A stretch of 40,795 nt of DNA from Klenkia terrae (lineage in GTDB: Bacteria > Actinomycetota > Actinomycetes > Mycobacteriales > Geodermatophilaceae), in the NCBI RefSeq assembly GCF_900491935.1, contig NZ_UEXK01000004.1, forward strand, positions 1,695,305 to 1,736,099. The letters are read 5' to 3'. The translations under genes and the position numbers were made by a program. The notes beneath the pieces were generated by a model, which saw nothing but the letters and a program-made list of their open reading frames with translations, had not been told where the DNA came from and searched no databases. Each line of letters opens with the position of its first letter. Position 1 is the first letter of the stretch. Positions 7,656 to 16,902 of the stretch are shown here, in pieces.

Positions 7656-8480
7656 ATGGCCGACGACCGCTGGATCGACCTGACCGGCACCGCCAACACC
7701 CGCGACCTCGGCGGCCTGCCGCTGGCCGGCGGCGGGACGACGGTCCCCGGGCGGGTGCTGCGCAGCGACGACCTGCAGGAGCTCACCCCGACCGACGTCG
7801 AGCTGCTCACCGACCGGTTCGGGCTGACCGACGTGGTCGACCTGCGCACCAGCGCAGAGGTGCGCATGGAGGGCCGCGGTCCGCTGCGCGCCGTGGCCGG
7901 GGTCGACCACCGGCACTTCTCGCTGATCCCCGAGGTCGGCGAGTACACCGACGTGTTCGCCGACGACGACGCGGCCGGCGACGTCGACCTGCCCGCCGAC
8001 TGGGTGGAGACGCTGCTCCCCCGCACGGCGGGGCCCGGCGACGAGGACGAGCCGCCGTCGGTGAAGGCCTACCTGGGCTACCTCTCCGACGGTGCGGACA
8101 ACGTGGTCGGCGCCCTGCGCGCGGTCACCGCCGCCCCCGGCGCCTCGGTCGTGCACTGCGCGGCGGGCAAGGACCGCACCGGCGTGGTGTGCGCCCTGGC
8201 GCTGAGCGTGGCCGGGGTGCAGCGGGAGGCCGTGGTCGCCGACTACGCGCAGACCGCGGAGCGGATCGAGGGCGTGGTGGCCAAGCTGGCCGCGCGGCCG
8301 ACCTACGCCGAGGACATGACCCGCCGGGACGTCGCCAGCCACACCCCGCGGGCGGAGACCATGCGGCGGGTGCTCGACCTGCTCGACGAGCGGCACGGCG
8401 GCCCGCTGGGCTGGCTGGACGCGCACGGCTTCGGCCCGGACGAGCAGGCCGTCCTGCGCCGCAAGCTCACCGAGGACTGA
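7656..8480 (+). CDS. Tyrosine/dual-specificity phosphatase, MptpB-like
   Basis: This is a 274-residue phosphatase of the Y_phosphatase3 family, related to mycobacterial MptpB (PtpB). The active-site P-loop reads HCAAGKDRTG, with the nucleophilic Cys and the invariant Arg. The N-terminal NTRDLGG motif and VLRSDDLQELT are also typical. Family members remove phosphate from protein Tyr/Ser/Thr or from phosphoinositides; whether this one is secreted or cytoplasmic cannot be read, and there is no signal peptide. ATG 7656 has no ribosome binding site but follows a TAGGTT box by 6 bases, which suggests leaderless translation. A strong hairpin follows the stop. Confidence 0.9.
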   Translation: MADDRWIDLTGTANTRDLGGLPLAGGGTTVPGRVLRSDDLQELTPTDVELLTDRFGLTDVVDLRTSAEVRMEGRGPLRAVAGVDHRHFSLIPEVGEYTDVFADDDAAGDVDLPADWVETLLPRTAGPGDEDEPPSVKAYLGYLSDGADNVVGALRAVTAAPGASVVHCAAGKDRTGVVCALALSVAGVQREAVVADYAQTAERIEGVVAKLAARPTYAEDMTRRDVASHTPRAETMRRVLDLLDERHGGPLGWLDAHGFGPDEQAVLRRKLTED

Positions 8481-8490
8481 CCCGACCCCG

Positions 8491-8541
8491 GACAGCGGAC
8501 GACCCCGCACTCCCTGGTGGGAGTCGGGGTCGTGAGCTGTC
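8491..8541. terminator. Compound hairpin terminator after the phosphatase gene
   Basis: An inner stem pairs 8499-8514 with 8519-8533 (ACGACCCCG-C-ACTCCC / GGGAGT-CGGGGTCGT, one bulged base, TGGT loop). An outer stem pairs GACAGC (8491-8496) with GCTGTC (8536-8541). It lies between the phosphatase gene and the converging small gene and probably serves both. No T-tract follows. Confidence 0.8.
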
Positions 8542-8598
8542 GGCCCCCTCGTAGGGCCCCGCGGCGTGCGGAGCGCGTCGTGGGGGACGAGGGGGTCC

Positions 8599-8754
8599 TT
8601 ATCGGGTGAAGCTGGAGAACTGGGTGCTGTTGGCCAGGGTCAGCAGGTCGTCGCGCATCGCGGGGCTGCTGCTGCGGGCGAGGGCGGCGTCCAGGGCCCG
8701 ACGGGTCCGCGACGCCTGACGACGCTGACGCCAGGTGCTGGTCACGCTGCTCAT
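8599..8754 (-). CDS. Small basic protein (51 aa), unknown function
   Basis: ATG 8754 follows AGAAGGAACCACC, a good ribosome binding site, and the frame runs 51 codons to TAA 8601-8599. The product begins MSSVTSTWRQRRQASRTRR, then has an Ala-rich helix and RDDLLTLANSTQFSSFTR at the end. It has a strongly basic N-terminal half and no membrane segment. Short W-R-Q-R-R-type proteins of this layout are recalled as frequent unnamed genes in actinobacteria, but I know no function. TAA is rare here, where most genes end in TGA. An unusually A/T-rich leader precedes it. Confidence 0.6.
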   Translation of the reverse strand: MSSVTSTWRQRRQASRTRRALDAALARSSSPAMRDDLLTLANSTQFSSFTR

Positions 8755-9004
8755 GGTGGTTCCTTCTTCCGTGCTGCTGGGTGGTTGTTACACCTGCATT
8801 AAAGCAGGCGGAGCCGCTTCTATTCCAACGGAACACAGGTCACGTCGGCGTTTGATCTACGGATGTTCACCCGAAAGCAGCAGGAACCTAAGAATCGTGC
8901 CGCAGGACACACCCCAGCGGTGGCCTGCGCCACCCCCGCCGTCCGGCGCTGTGTCCAGGCCCACCCGGACCCTCGGGCGCGTCGCCTCACCACCTCCCGG
9001 GAAC
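8755..9004. other. A/T-richer non-coding region upstream of the small gene
   Basis: No convincing gene lies here. The first 100 bases are far richer in A and T than the surroundings and include a small hairpin CCTGC-ATTAAA-GCAGG (8793-8808). On the minus strand TTGGAA lies 19 bases before TTTAAT, which could be a -35/-10 pair for the 51-residue protein, with a spacer slightly too long. The remainder (8850-9004) shows nothing clear; open frames across it lack codon bias and a ribosome binding site. Confidence 0.35.
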
Positions 9005-9064
9005 GGCAAAGGAACCTCTGCACCCCCCTTCGTCGCGGAGAGGGGGTGCAGAGGTTCCTTTGCC
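9005..9064. terminator. Perfect 23-bp hairpin after ptsI
   Basis: Bases 9005-9027 (starting GGCAAAGGAACCTCTGC) are exactly complementary to 9042-9064, with a 14-base loop. It begins 22 bases after the ptsI stop on the minus strand. Length and perfection are well beyond an ordinary terminator, and no T-tract follows on either strand. Confidence 0.8.
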
Positions 9065-9086
9065 CGACGAGCGGGCGGGTGCTGCG

Positions 9087-10796
9087 TCAGGCGGCGTCGA
9101 CGACCTCGCGGACGGCGGCGCGGGCGGCCTGCGGGTCGGCGGCGGACAGCGCGACCTCGGCGGCCCGCTGGCAGGTGGCCAGCGTGACGGTGCCGAGCTT
9201 CGCGCCCACGCCGGCGACCGAGGAGGCCGCGCACGACAGCGAGGTGATGCCCAGCCCGACCAGCACGCAGGCCAGCAGCGGGTCGGCGGCGGCCTCGCCG
9301 CAGACCCCGACCGGCTTGCCGGTCCGCTGCCCGGCCTCGGCGGTCAGCTGCACCATGCGCAGCAGCGCCGGCTGCCACGGGTCGGTCAGGTCGGCCAGGT
9401 CACCCGACAGCCGGTCGGCGGCCAGCGTGTACTGCGACAGGTCGTTGGTGCCGATGGACAGGAAGTCCAGGTGCTCCAGGAACCGGTCGGCCAGCAGCGC
9501 CACCGAGGGCACCTCGACCATCACGCCGGGCACCATGCCCCGCTCGCGCACCAGCGCGGCGAAGTCGGCAGCCTCGGCGACGGTGGACACCATCGGCGCC
9601 ATCACCCACGGCGCGGCACCGGTGGCCTCCGCCGCCTGCTTCACCGCGTCGAGCTGGCGGGTGAGGATGCCGGGGTTCAACCGGGTGGTGCGCAGCCCGC
9701 GCACGCCGAGCGCCGGGTTGGCCTCGTCGGCCGGGGTGGCGAAGGCCAGCGGCTTGTCGGAGCCGGCGTCCAGGGTGCGGACGACGACCTTGCGGCCGGC
9801 GAAGGCCTCGAACACCGCGGCGTAGCCGGTGGCCTGCTCCTCGACCGAGGGCTCCTCGCTGTGGCCCAGGAAGGCCAGCTCGGTGCGCAGCAGCCCGACG
9901 CCCTCGGCGTGCGCCGCCGCGGCGGCCCGCGCCCCGGCGCCGTCCTGCACGTTGGCCAGCACCTGGACGGCGTGCCCGTCGGCGGTGGTCGCCGGGCCCT
10001 CGTAGCCGGCCAGCGCGGCGGCCGCGGTCTTCGCGGCCTCCACGCGGGTCTGCGCGTCAGCCGGGTCGGGGTCGACGGTGACCGTGCCCTGCTCGCCGTC
10101 GACCAGCACGACCGCACCCTCGGGGACGTCGGCCAGGCCGCCGACGGCCACCACGCAGGGCAGGCCCAGCTGGCGGGCGATGATCGCGGTGTGGCTGGTC
10201 GAGCCGCCGAGCCGGGTGGCCAGCGCGACCACCCGGGCGGGGTCCAGGCCGGCGGTGTCGGCCGGGGCCAGGTCGTCGGCCAGCAGCACCGACGGGGTGT
10301 CGGGCATGGTCACGCCCGGCTCGCTCTGCCCGGTCAGCTCGGCCACGATCCGGTCCCGGACGTCGTTGACGTCGGTGACCCGCTCGGCCATCAGCCCGCC
10401 GAGGCTGGTGAACAGCTCGGCGAACTGCTGGGCGGCGCCCACCGTGGCCACGGCCGCCGAGGCGCCGGCGTCGATCCGCTGCTCGACCGTGGACAGCAGG
10501 CCGCGGTCCTTGGCCAGCCCGGCCGTCGTCTGCAGCACCGCCGCGCTGACCCCGCTGGCCGCCGCGGCCCGCGCGGTCAGCCGACCGGCCACCAGCTCGG
10601 CCGCCGCGGAGAACCGCGCCCGCTCGCCGGCCCGGTCCGCCTCGGCGACCGGGGCGTCGTCCTCGGTGGGCAGCTGCACCGCGCCGTGCGGGCGGATGAC
10701 CGGCCCGAGGGCCACACCGGGGACCACCGGGGTACCGGTGAGCACCGTCGGCCCGCCGGCCTCGGTGCTGGTGACGTCGGGGTGGGTGGTCGACAT
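9087..10796 (-). CDS. ptsI: PTS enzyme I (phosphoenolpyruvate-protein phosphotransferase)
   Basis: Enzyme I takes phosphate from phosphoenolpyruvate and hands it to HPr in the cytoplasm. The 569 residues are the usual length. From the N-terminus come the HPr-binding helical domain (about 20-165) and the phosphohistidine domain with GGSTSHTAIIARQLGLPCVV (phospho-His202). Then comes the PEP-binding barrel with GLLRTELAFL, MVEVPSVALLAD, SIGTNDLSQYTLA and the catalytic Cys499 in GVCGEAAADP. ATG 10796 follows GAGAGG at a fair distance. The gene is divergent from fruR-fruK-fruA-ptsH, so the whole fructose PTS is here. It may also serve other PTS sugars. Confidence 0.96.
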   Translation of the reverse strand: MSTTHPDVTSTEAGGPTVLTGTPVVPGVALGPVIRPHGAVQLPTEDDAPVAEADRAGERARFSAAAELVAGRLTARAAAASGVSAAVLQTTAGLAKDRGLLSTVEQRIDAGASAAVATVGAAQQFAELFTSLGGLMAERVTDVNDVRDRIVAELTGQSEPGVTMPDTPSVLLADDLAPADTAGLDPARVVALATRLGGSTSHTAIIARQLGLPCVVAVGGLADVPEGAVVLVDGEQGTVTVDPDPADAQTRVEAAKTAAAALAGYEGPATTADGHAVQVLANVQDGAGARAAAAAHAEGVGLLRTELAFLGHSEEPSVEEQATGYAAVFEAFAGRKVVVRTLDAGSDKPLAFATPADEANPALGVRGLRTTRLNPGILTRQLDAVKQAAEATGAAPWVMAPMVSTVAEAADFAALVRERGMVPGVMVEVPSVALLADRFLEHLDFLSIGTNDLSQYTLAADRLSGDLADLTDPWQPALLRMVQLTAEAGQRTGKPVGVCGEAAADPLLACVLVGLGITSLSCAASSVAGVGAKLGTVTLATCQRAAEVALSAADPQAARAAVREVVDAA

Positions 10797-11055
10797 CGAG
10801 GACCTCTCTCTGGGACTGCGCGGGGGGAGACGGCGGGACGGACGCGGCGACGGCGACGCGGGTGGAACGGTGGTGACGACGGGCTGGCGGGTCGGCGACC
10901 GAGGGGTGGACGCTGACCGGACTGCCCGGTGACCAGAGTCACGACTCGCCCTTGACTTGTCAACGTAACGGACGTAAAACAACACCAACACACATCCGAA
11001 CCCACACAAACGGGCAGGCGGACGTGACCGACGCAACGCTGGGACGGAGGTGACC
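10797..11055. promoter_or_regulatory. Divergent ptsI / fruR control region
   Basis: On the plus strand TTGACT (10952-10957), a 17-base spacer and TAAAAC (10975-10980) form a near-consensus promoter starting RNA about 68 bases before fruR. The -35 box is part of a palindrome TTGAC-TT-GTCAA (10952-10963), so a TTGACA also faces ptsI. ACGTAA is repeated at 10963-10968 and 10972-10977. These are likely sites for the DeoR-type regulator. The rest (10797-10940 and 10985-11040) shows nothing definite. Confidence 0.65.
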
Positions 11056-11823
11056 GTGTACGCCGAGGAACGCCAGCAGGCCATCGCCGGACTCGTCGCG
11101 CAGCGCGGGCGGGTCGCCGTCACCGCGGTCGCCGAGCGGTTCGGCGTGACCACCGAGACCGTCCGCCGCGACCTCGCCCTGCTCGAGCGCTCGGGGATGC
11201 TGCGCCGGGTGCACGGCGGCGCCGTCCCCACGAACGCGCTGACCGTCCTGGAGCCCGCCCTCGGCGAGCGGCGCAGCACCCGCACCGAGCAGAAGCGGCG
11301 GATCGCCCTGGCCGCGGTGGACCTCGTGCCGCAGAACGACGGCAGCCTGATCCTGGACGGCGGCAGCACCACCGCCGCGCTGGCCGAGGTGCTGCCCGCC
11401 GGCCGCCGGCTGCTCGCGGTCACCAACTCGGTGCCGATCTCGCACCGGCTGTCGGTCGCCCCCGGGATCGACCTGCACGTGCTGGGCGGGCGGGTCCGCG
11501 GCATCACCCAGACCGCCGTCGGTGAGTCCACCGTCGCCGCCCTGGCCGACCTGAAGGCCGACGTGGTCTTCCTGGGCGCCAACGGGGTCACCGGTGCGCA
11601 CGGCTTCACCACCCCCGACGAGACCGAGGCCGCCTCCAAGCGCGCCATGGTCCGCGCCGCCCAGCGGGTGGTCGTGCTCGCCGACAGCTCGAAGCTCGGC
11701 CGCGAGCACCTGGTCCGCTTCGCCCGCATCGACGACGTCGATGTCCTCATCACCGACGACGAGGCCGACCCGGACGTCGTCACCGAGATCGAATCGCACG
11801 GGATCGAGGTCCTCACCGCATGA
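11056..11823 (+). CDS. fruR: DeoR-family regulator of the fructose operon
   Basis: This 255-residue repressor has a DeoR winged helix at about residues 4-56 (RQQAIAGLVAQRGRVAVTAVAERFGVTTETVRRDL..LERSGMLRRVHGGA) and a DeoR C-terminal sensor domain. The sensor has DGGSTT, TNSVPIS, LGGRVR and FLGANGV, which in this family binds a sugar phosphate. Start choice: GTG 11050 is inside the ribosome binding site itself, while GTG 11056 lies 5 bases after GGAGG and gives the usual MYAEERQQ N-terminus. Its stop overlaps the fruK start (ATGA). The likely effector is fructose-1-phosphate and the likely targets are the palindrome and repeats upstream; both are inferred from position and family. Confidence 0.9.
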   Translation: MYAEERQQAIAGLVAQRGRVAVTAVAERFGVTTETVRRDLALLERSGMLRRVHGGAVPTNALTVLEPALGERRSTRTEQKRRIALAAVDLVPQNDGSLILDGGSTTAALAEVLPAGRRLLAVTNSVPISHRLSVAPGIDLHVLGGRVRGITQTAVGESTVAALADLKADVVFLGANGVTGAHGFTTPDETEAASKRAMVRAAQRVVVLADSSKLGREHLVRFARIDDVDVLITDDEADPDVVTEIESHGIEVLTA

Positions 11824-12794
11824 TCGTCACCCTGACGGCGAACCCCAGCCTGGACCGGACGCTGGCGCTGCCCGGTCCGCTGGAGCGCGGCAGCGTCGCC
11901 CGCCTGGGCGCCAGCAGCACCGAGCCCGGCGGCAAGGGCGTCAACGTCTCCCGTGCGGTGGCCGCCGCCGGCGCCGACGTCGTGTCGGTGCTGCCCGCCG
12001 CCGACGACGACCCCATCGTCCGCGCGCTGCAGGCCCTCGGCCTGCGGCTGGCCACCGTCGGCATCGGGACGCCGGTGCGCACCAACTACACGCTCACCGA
12101 GCCCGACGGCACGACCACCAAGCTCAACGAGCCCGGCGCCGTCCTGGACGAGGCCGCCCGGGCCGCGCTGGCCGCCGCGGTCGCCGAGCACGCCGTCGGC
12201 GCCCGCTGGGTCGCGCTGTGCGGCTCGCTGCCGCCGGGCACCCCGGTCGACTGGTACGCCGACCTGGTCCGCGCCGTCCGCCGCACCGGTGCCCGGATCG
12301 CCGTGGACACCTCCGAGGCCCCGCTGCTGGCGCTGCTCGCCGCCGGCCCGGACGCCGCGCCGGACCTGCTCAAGCCCAACACCGAGGAGCTCGCCCAGCT
12401 GGCCGGGGTGAGCGAGGCCGAGGTCGTCGCCGACCCGCAGGCCGCGCTGGCCGCCGTCGCCGTCCTGCACGAGCGCGGGGTCCGCGAGGTGCTGCTCACC
12501 CTCGGTGCCGACGGCGCCCTGCTGTCCACCGCGGGCGGCGAGCTCTTCTCCGCCCGCCCGCCGGCGATCACCGTGCGCAGCACGGTCGGCGCCGGCGACT
12601 GCAGCCTGGCCGGTTACCTGCTGGCCGACCTCGCCGGCGCCTCCCCCGCCGACCGGCTGCGCAGCGCGGTCGCCTACGGAGCGGCCTCGGCGTCGCTCCC
12701 CGGATCCGCCGTCCCCACCCCGACCCAGGTGGACGGTGCAGCAGTACAGGTCACCCCCGGCTTCGCCGGTTCTGCACCGTCCCTCTCCCACTGA
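11820..12794 (+). CDS. fruK: 1-phosphofructokinase
   Basis: A PfkB-family kinase of 324 residues that turns fructose-1-phosphate, the product of the fructose EII, into fructose-1,6-bisphosphate with ATP. It shows the N-terminal MIVTLTANPSLDRT, the GGKGVNVSRA substrate motif (about 37-46), LCGSLPPG and LKPNTEEL. The C-terminal VRSTVGAGDCSLAGYL contains the catalytic Asp and anion hole. ATG 11820 overlaps the fruR stop by four bases, and fruA follows 28 bases on, so the three are one operon. The last 25 residues are a variable tail. Assignment to FruK rather than ribokinase or LacC rests on the PTS context and the TLTANPS start. Confidence 0.94.
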   Translation: MIVTLTANPSLDRTLALPGPLERGSVARLGASSTEPGGKGVNVSRAVAAAGADVVSVLPAADDDPIVRALQALGLRLATVGIGTPVRTNYTLTEPDGTTTKLNEPGAVLDEAARAALAAAVAEHAVGARWVALCGSLPPGTPVDWYADLVRAVRRTGARIAVDTSEAPLLALLAAGPDAAPDLLKPNTEELAQLAGVSEAEVVADPQAALAAVAVLHERGVREVLLTLGADGALLSTAGGELFSARPPAITVRSTVGAGDCSLAGYLLADLAGASPADRLRSAVAYGAASASLPGSAVPTPTQVDGAAVQVTPGFAGSAPSLSH

Positions 12795-12822
12795 CACACC
12801 CCCCGAACCCAGGAGACCTCCC

Positions 12823-14943
<2,121 letters not shown>

Positions 14944-14962
14944 CAGGATCGACCCCGACCCC

Positions 14963-14992
14963 GGGGCGCGGGCGGTCCGCCGTCCGCGCCCC
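14963..14992. promoter_or_regulatory. Hairpin between fruA and ptsH
   Basis: GGGGCGCGG (14963-14971) pairs with CCGCGCCCC (14984-14992), with a partly paired loop. It sits 20 bases after the fruA stop and 33 before ptsH. It could partly stop transcription, or protect the 3' end of the upstream messenger, so that ptsH and fruA are made in different amounts. Confidence 0.45.
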
Positions 14993-15024
14993 GCACCTCA
15001 CTCGACGAAGAGGAGCGCACCTCC

Positions 15025-15285
15025 ATGCCCAGCAAGACCGTGACCGTCGGTTCCGCCGTCGGCCTGCACGCCCGTCCCGCCGCCCTGATCGCCGAGGCCG
15101 TCGGCAAGGCCGGGGTGCCCGTCACCCTCGCCACGCCCGGCGGCAACCCGGTCGACGCCGGCTCGCCGCTGATGATCATGACCCTGGGCGCCAAGAAGGG
15201 CGCCGAGGTCGAGGTCTCCAGCGACGACCAGGCCGCCCTCGACCAGATCGCCGCGATGGTCGAGCGCGACCTCGACGCGGAGTAG
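15025..15285 (+). CDS. ptsH: Phosphocarrier protein HPr
   Basis: An 86-residue phosphate carrier between enzyme I and the EIIA domain. It has the active-site motif GLHARPAALIAEA with phospho-His15, and the expected open-faced fold length. The Ser46 region of HPr kinase substrates (IMGLMSL in Firmicutes) is replaced by DAGSPLMIMTLG, as is usual where no HPr kinase is present. ATG 15025 follows AAGAGGAGCGCACCTCC. It is the last gene of the fructose operon, and a 26-bp hairpin follows. Confidence 0.95.
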   Translation: MPSKTVTVGSAVGLHARPAALIAEAVGKAGVPVTLATPGGNPVDAGSPLMIMTLGAKKGAEVEVSSDDQAALDQIAAMVERDLDAE

Positions 15286-15296
15286 CACCGCACCGC

Positions 15297-15361
15297 ACGA
15301 GCGAGGGAGCCCTTCCCGAACGGCCAGGCAGCTGGCGTTCGGGAAGGGCTCCCTCGCTCGT
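15297..15361. terminator. Perfect 26-bp bidirectional hairpin (ptsH / bkdC)
   Basis: Bases 15297-15322 (starting ACGAGCGAGGGAGCCC) are exactly complementary to 15336-15361. The 13-base loop adds a further CCAG/CTGG stem. It lies between the stops of the converging ptsH (15285) and E2 (15373) genes. There is no T-tract on either side. It should end transcription from both sides. Confidence 0.85.
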
Positions 15362-15372
15362 TCCCGGGGTGG

Positions 15373-16902
15373 CTACAGGACGAGCGCCACGCCCGGGTCG
15401 TGCAGCACGGCGCCGATGTCGGCCAGGAACCTCGAGCCCAGCTCGCCGTCGATGATCCGGTGGTCGAACGACAGCGCCAGCTGGGTGACCTGGCGGACCT
15501 TGATCTTGCCCTTGTGCACCCAGGGCATCTCGCGGATCGCGCCGAAGGCCAGGATCGCCGACTCGCCGGGGTTGAGGATCGGCGTCCCGGTGTCCACGCC
15601 GAACACGCCGACGTTGGTGATCGTGATCGTGCCGCCGGACATCGCCGTCGGGCTGGTCTTGCCCTCGCGCGCGGTGGCGGTCAGGTCGCCCAGCGCACCG
15701 GCCAGCTCGGCCAGGGACAGCCGGCCGGCGTCCTTGATGTTGGGCACGATCAGCCCGCGCGGGGTGGCCGCGGCGATGCCCAGGTTCACGTAGTCCTTGA
15801 CCACGATCTCCTGCGCCGCCTCGTCCCACGAGCTGTTCACCATCGGGTGCCGGTGCGCGGCCAGCAGCAGCGCCTTGGCCACGAACAGCAGCGGGCTGAC
15901 CCGCAGACCGGCCAGCTCGGGACGGGACGCCAGCCGGGTGCGCAGCGCCATCATCCGCGTGACGTCGACGGTGAGGAACTCCGTGACGTGCGGGGCGGTG
16001 AACGCGCTGGTCACCATCGCCGCCGCGGTGTGCTTGCGGACGCCCTTGATCGGGATCCGCTGCTCGCGGCCCTCGGTGCCGGCCTCGGCCGCGGGGAACC
16101 GGACGACGGTCCCGGCGTCGGCGGCCAGCTCGGCCGGCGTCCGGGCGGGGGTCGCTGCACCGGACTGCGCCCCGGACCGGGCGGCGTCGACGTCGGCGCG
16201 GGTGATGACCCCGCCGGCACCGCTGCCGGTGACCGTGGTCAGGTCGACCCCGAGGTCCTTGGCGTACTTGCGCACCGGCGGCTTGGCCAGCGGGCGCGGG
16301 GCCCGGCGTCCGGGCGCGACCGCCTGCGACGACGCGGCCTCGGTGTCCGTGGCGTGCTGCTCGGCGGCCCGGCCGATCTCCAGCCCGCCGTGCCGCACCG
16401 GCTTGCTCGTCGCGTCCGGTGCCGTGGCCAGCAGCGGCGGTCGCTCGGTGCCGCCGCTGCCGTAGTCGGCCTCGGGCAGCACCTGCGGGGCGGTCGCCCG
16501 CTCGGCCACCGCGGCGCCGGCGTTCCGGGGACGGCGCTTGGCCTCGGTGTTCTTGGGGCCGTAGCCGACCAGCACCGAGGTGCGACCGCCGGGCGCGGGC
16601 CCGCCGATCAGCCCGGCGGCGGGGGTGTCGTCGTCCGCGGCCGCTGCGGGTGCGTCCCCGCCGATGTCGATGGTGATGATCGGCGAGCCGACGTCGACCG
16701 TCGTCCCCGGCTCGTGCAGCAGCTCGACCACGGTGCCGGCGTACGGGCTGGGCAGCTCGACGGCGGCCTTCGCCGTCTCCACCTCGCACAGCGGCTGGTT
16801 GGTCACGACGACGTCGCCGACGGCCACCAGCCACTGCAGGATCTCGCCCTCGGTCAGGCCCTCGCCGACGTCGGGCAGCTTGAACTGGCGCAGGTCCGGC
16901 AT
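15373..16902 (-). CDS. bkdC: Branched-chain 2-oxoacid dehydrogenase E2 (dihydrolipoyl acyltransferase)
   Basis: This is the core of the dehydrogenase complex. It moves the acyl group from the E1 thiamine to CoA through its lipoyl arm. The 509 residues hold one lipoyl domain (about 3-78, lipoyl-Lys45 in CEVETAKAAVEL) and a long Pro/Ala/Gly-rich linker. A peripheral-subunit binding domain (about 205-245, RKYAKDLGVDL..GSGAGGVITRADV), a second linker and the acyltransferase domain follow, the last with LSFDHRIIDG (catalytic His481). ATG 16902 overlaps the E1-beta stop as ATGA and follows GGAG. The branched-chain assignment (rather than pyruvate) rests on the split E1alpha/E1beta genes, overall wording and the Lrp neighbour. 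No E3 gene is present here, so a shared lipoamide dehydrogenase must be used. Confidence 0.9.
   Translation of the reverse strand: MPDLRQFKLPDVGEGLTEGEILQWLVAVGDVVVTNQPLCEVETAKAAVELPSPYAGTVVELLHEPGTTVDVGSPIITIDIGGDAPAAAADDDTPAAGLIGGPAPGGRTSVLVGYGPKNTEAKRRPRNAGAAVAERATAPQVLPEADYGSGGTERPPLLATAPDATSKPVRHGGLEIGRAAEQHATDTEAASSQAVAPGRRAPRPLAKPPVRKYAKDLGVDLTTVTGSGAGGVITRADVDAARSGAQSGAATPARTPAELAADAGTVVRFPAAEAGTEGREQRIPIKGVRKHTAAAMVTSAFTAPHVTEFLTVDVTRMMALRTRLASRPELAGLRVSPLLFVAKALLLAAHRHPMVNSSWDEAAQEIVVKDYVNLGIAAATPRGLIVPNIKDAGRLSLAELAGALGDLTATAREGKTSPTAMSGGTITITNVGVFGVDTGTPILNPGESAILAFGAIREMPWVHKGKIKVRQVTQLALSFDHRIIDGELGSRFLADIGAVLHDPGVALVL

Noticed and set aside
8830-8853. GGAAC and CGTT spaced like an ECF sigma factor promoter on the plus strand
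   Set aside because: The spacing is slightly short and no plus-strand gene follows; the next genes are on the minus strand.
8820-9023. 67-codon minus-strand frame
   Set aside because: It overlaps half of the ptsI terminator, has no ribosome binding site, and the sequence shows no family features.
8863-9060. Possible plus-strand gene starting at ATG 8863
   Set aside because: It would read through the 23-bp hairpin and into the antisense of ptsI, has no ribosome binding site, and its composition is not gene-like.
9060-10916. 618-codon plus-strand frame over ptsI
   Set aside because: Antisense to an unmistakable enzyme I; His/Gly/Arg-rich with no domain, no ribosome binding site.
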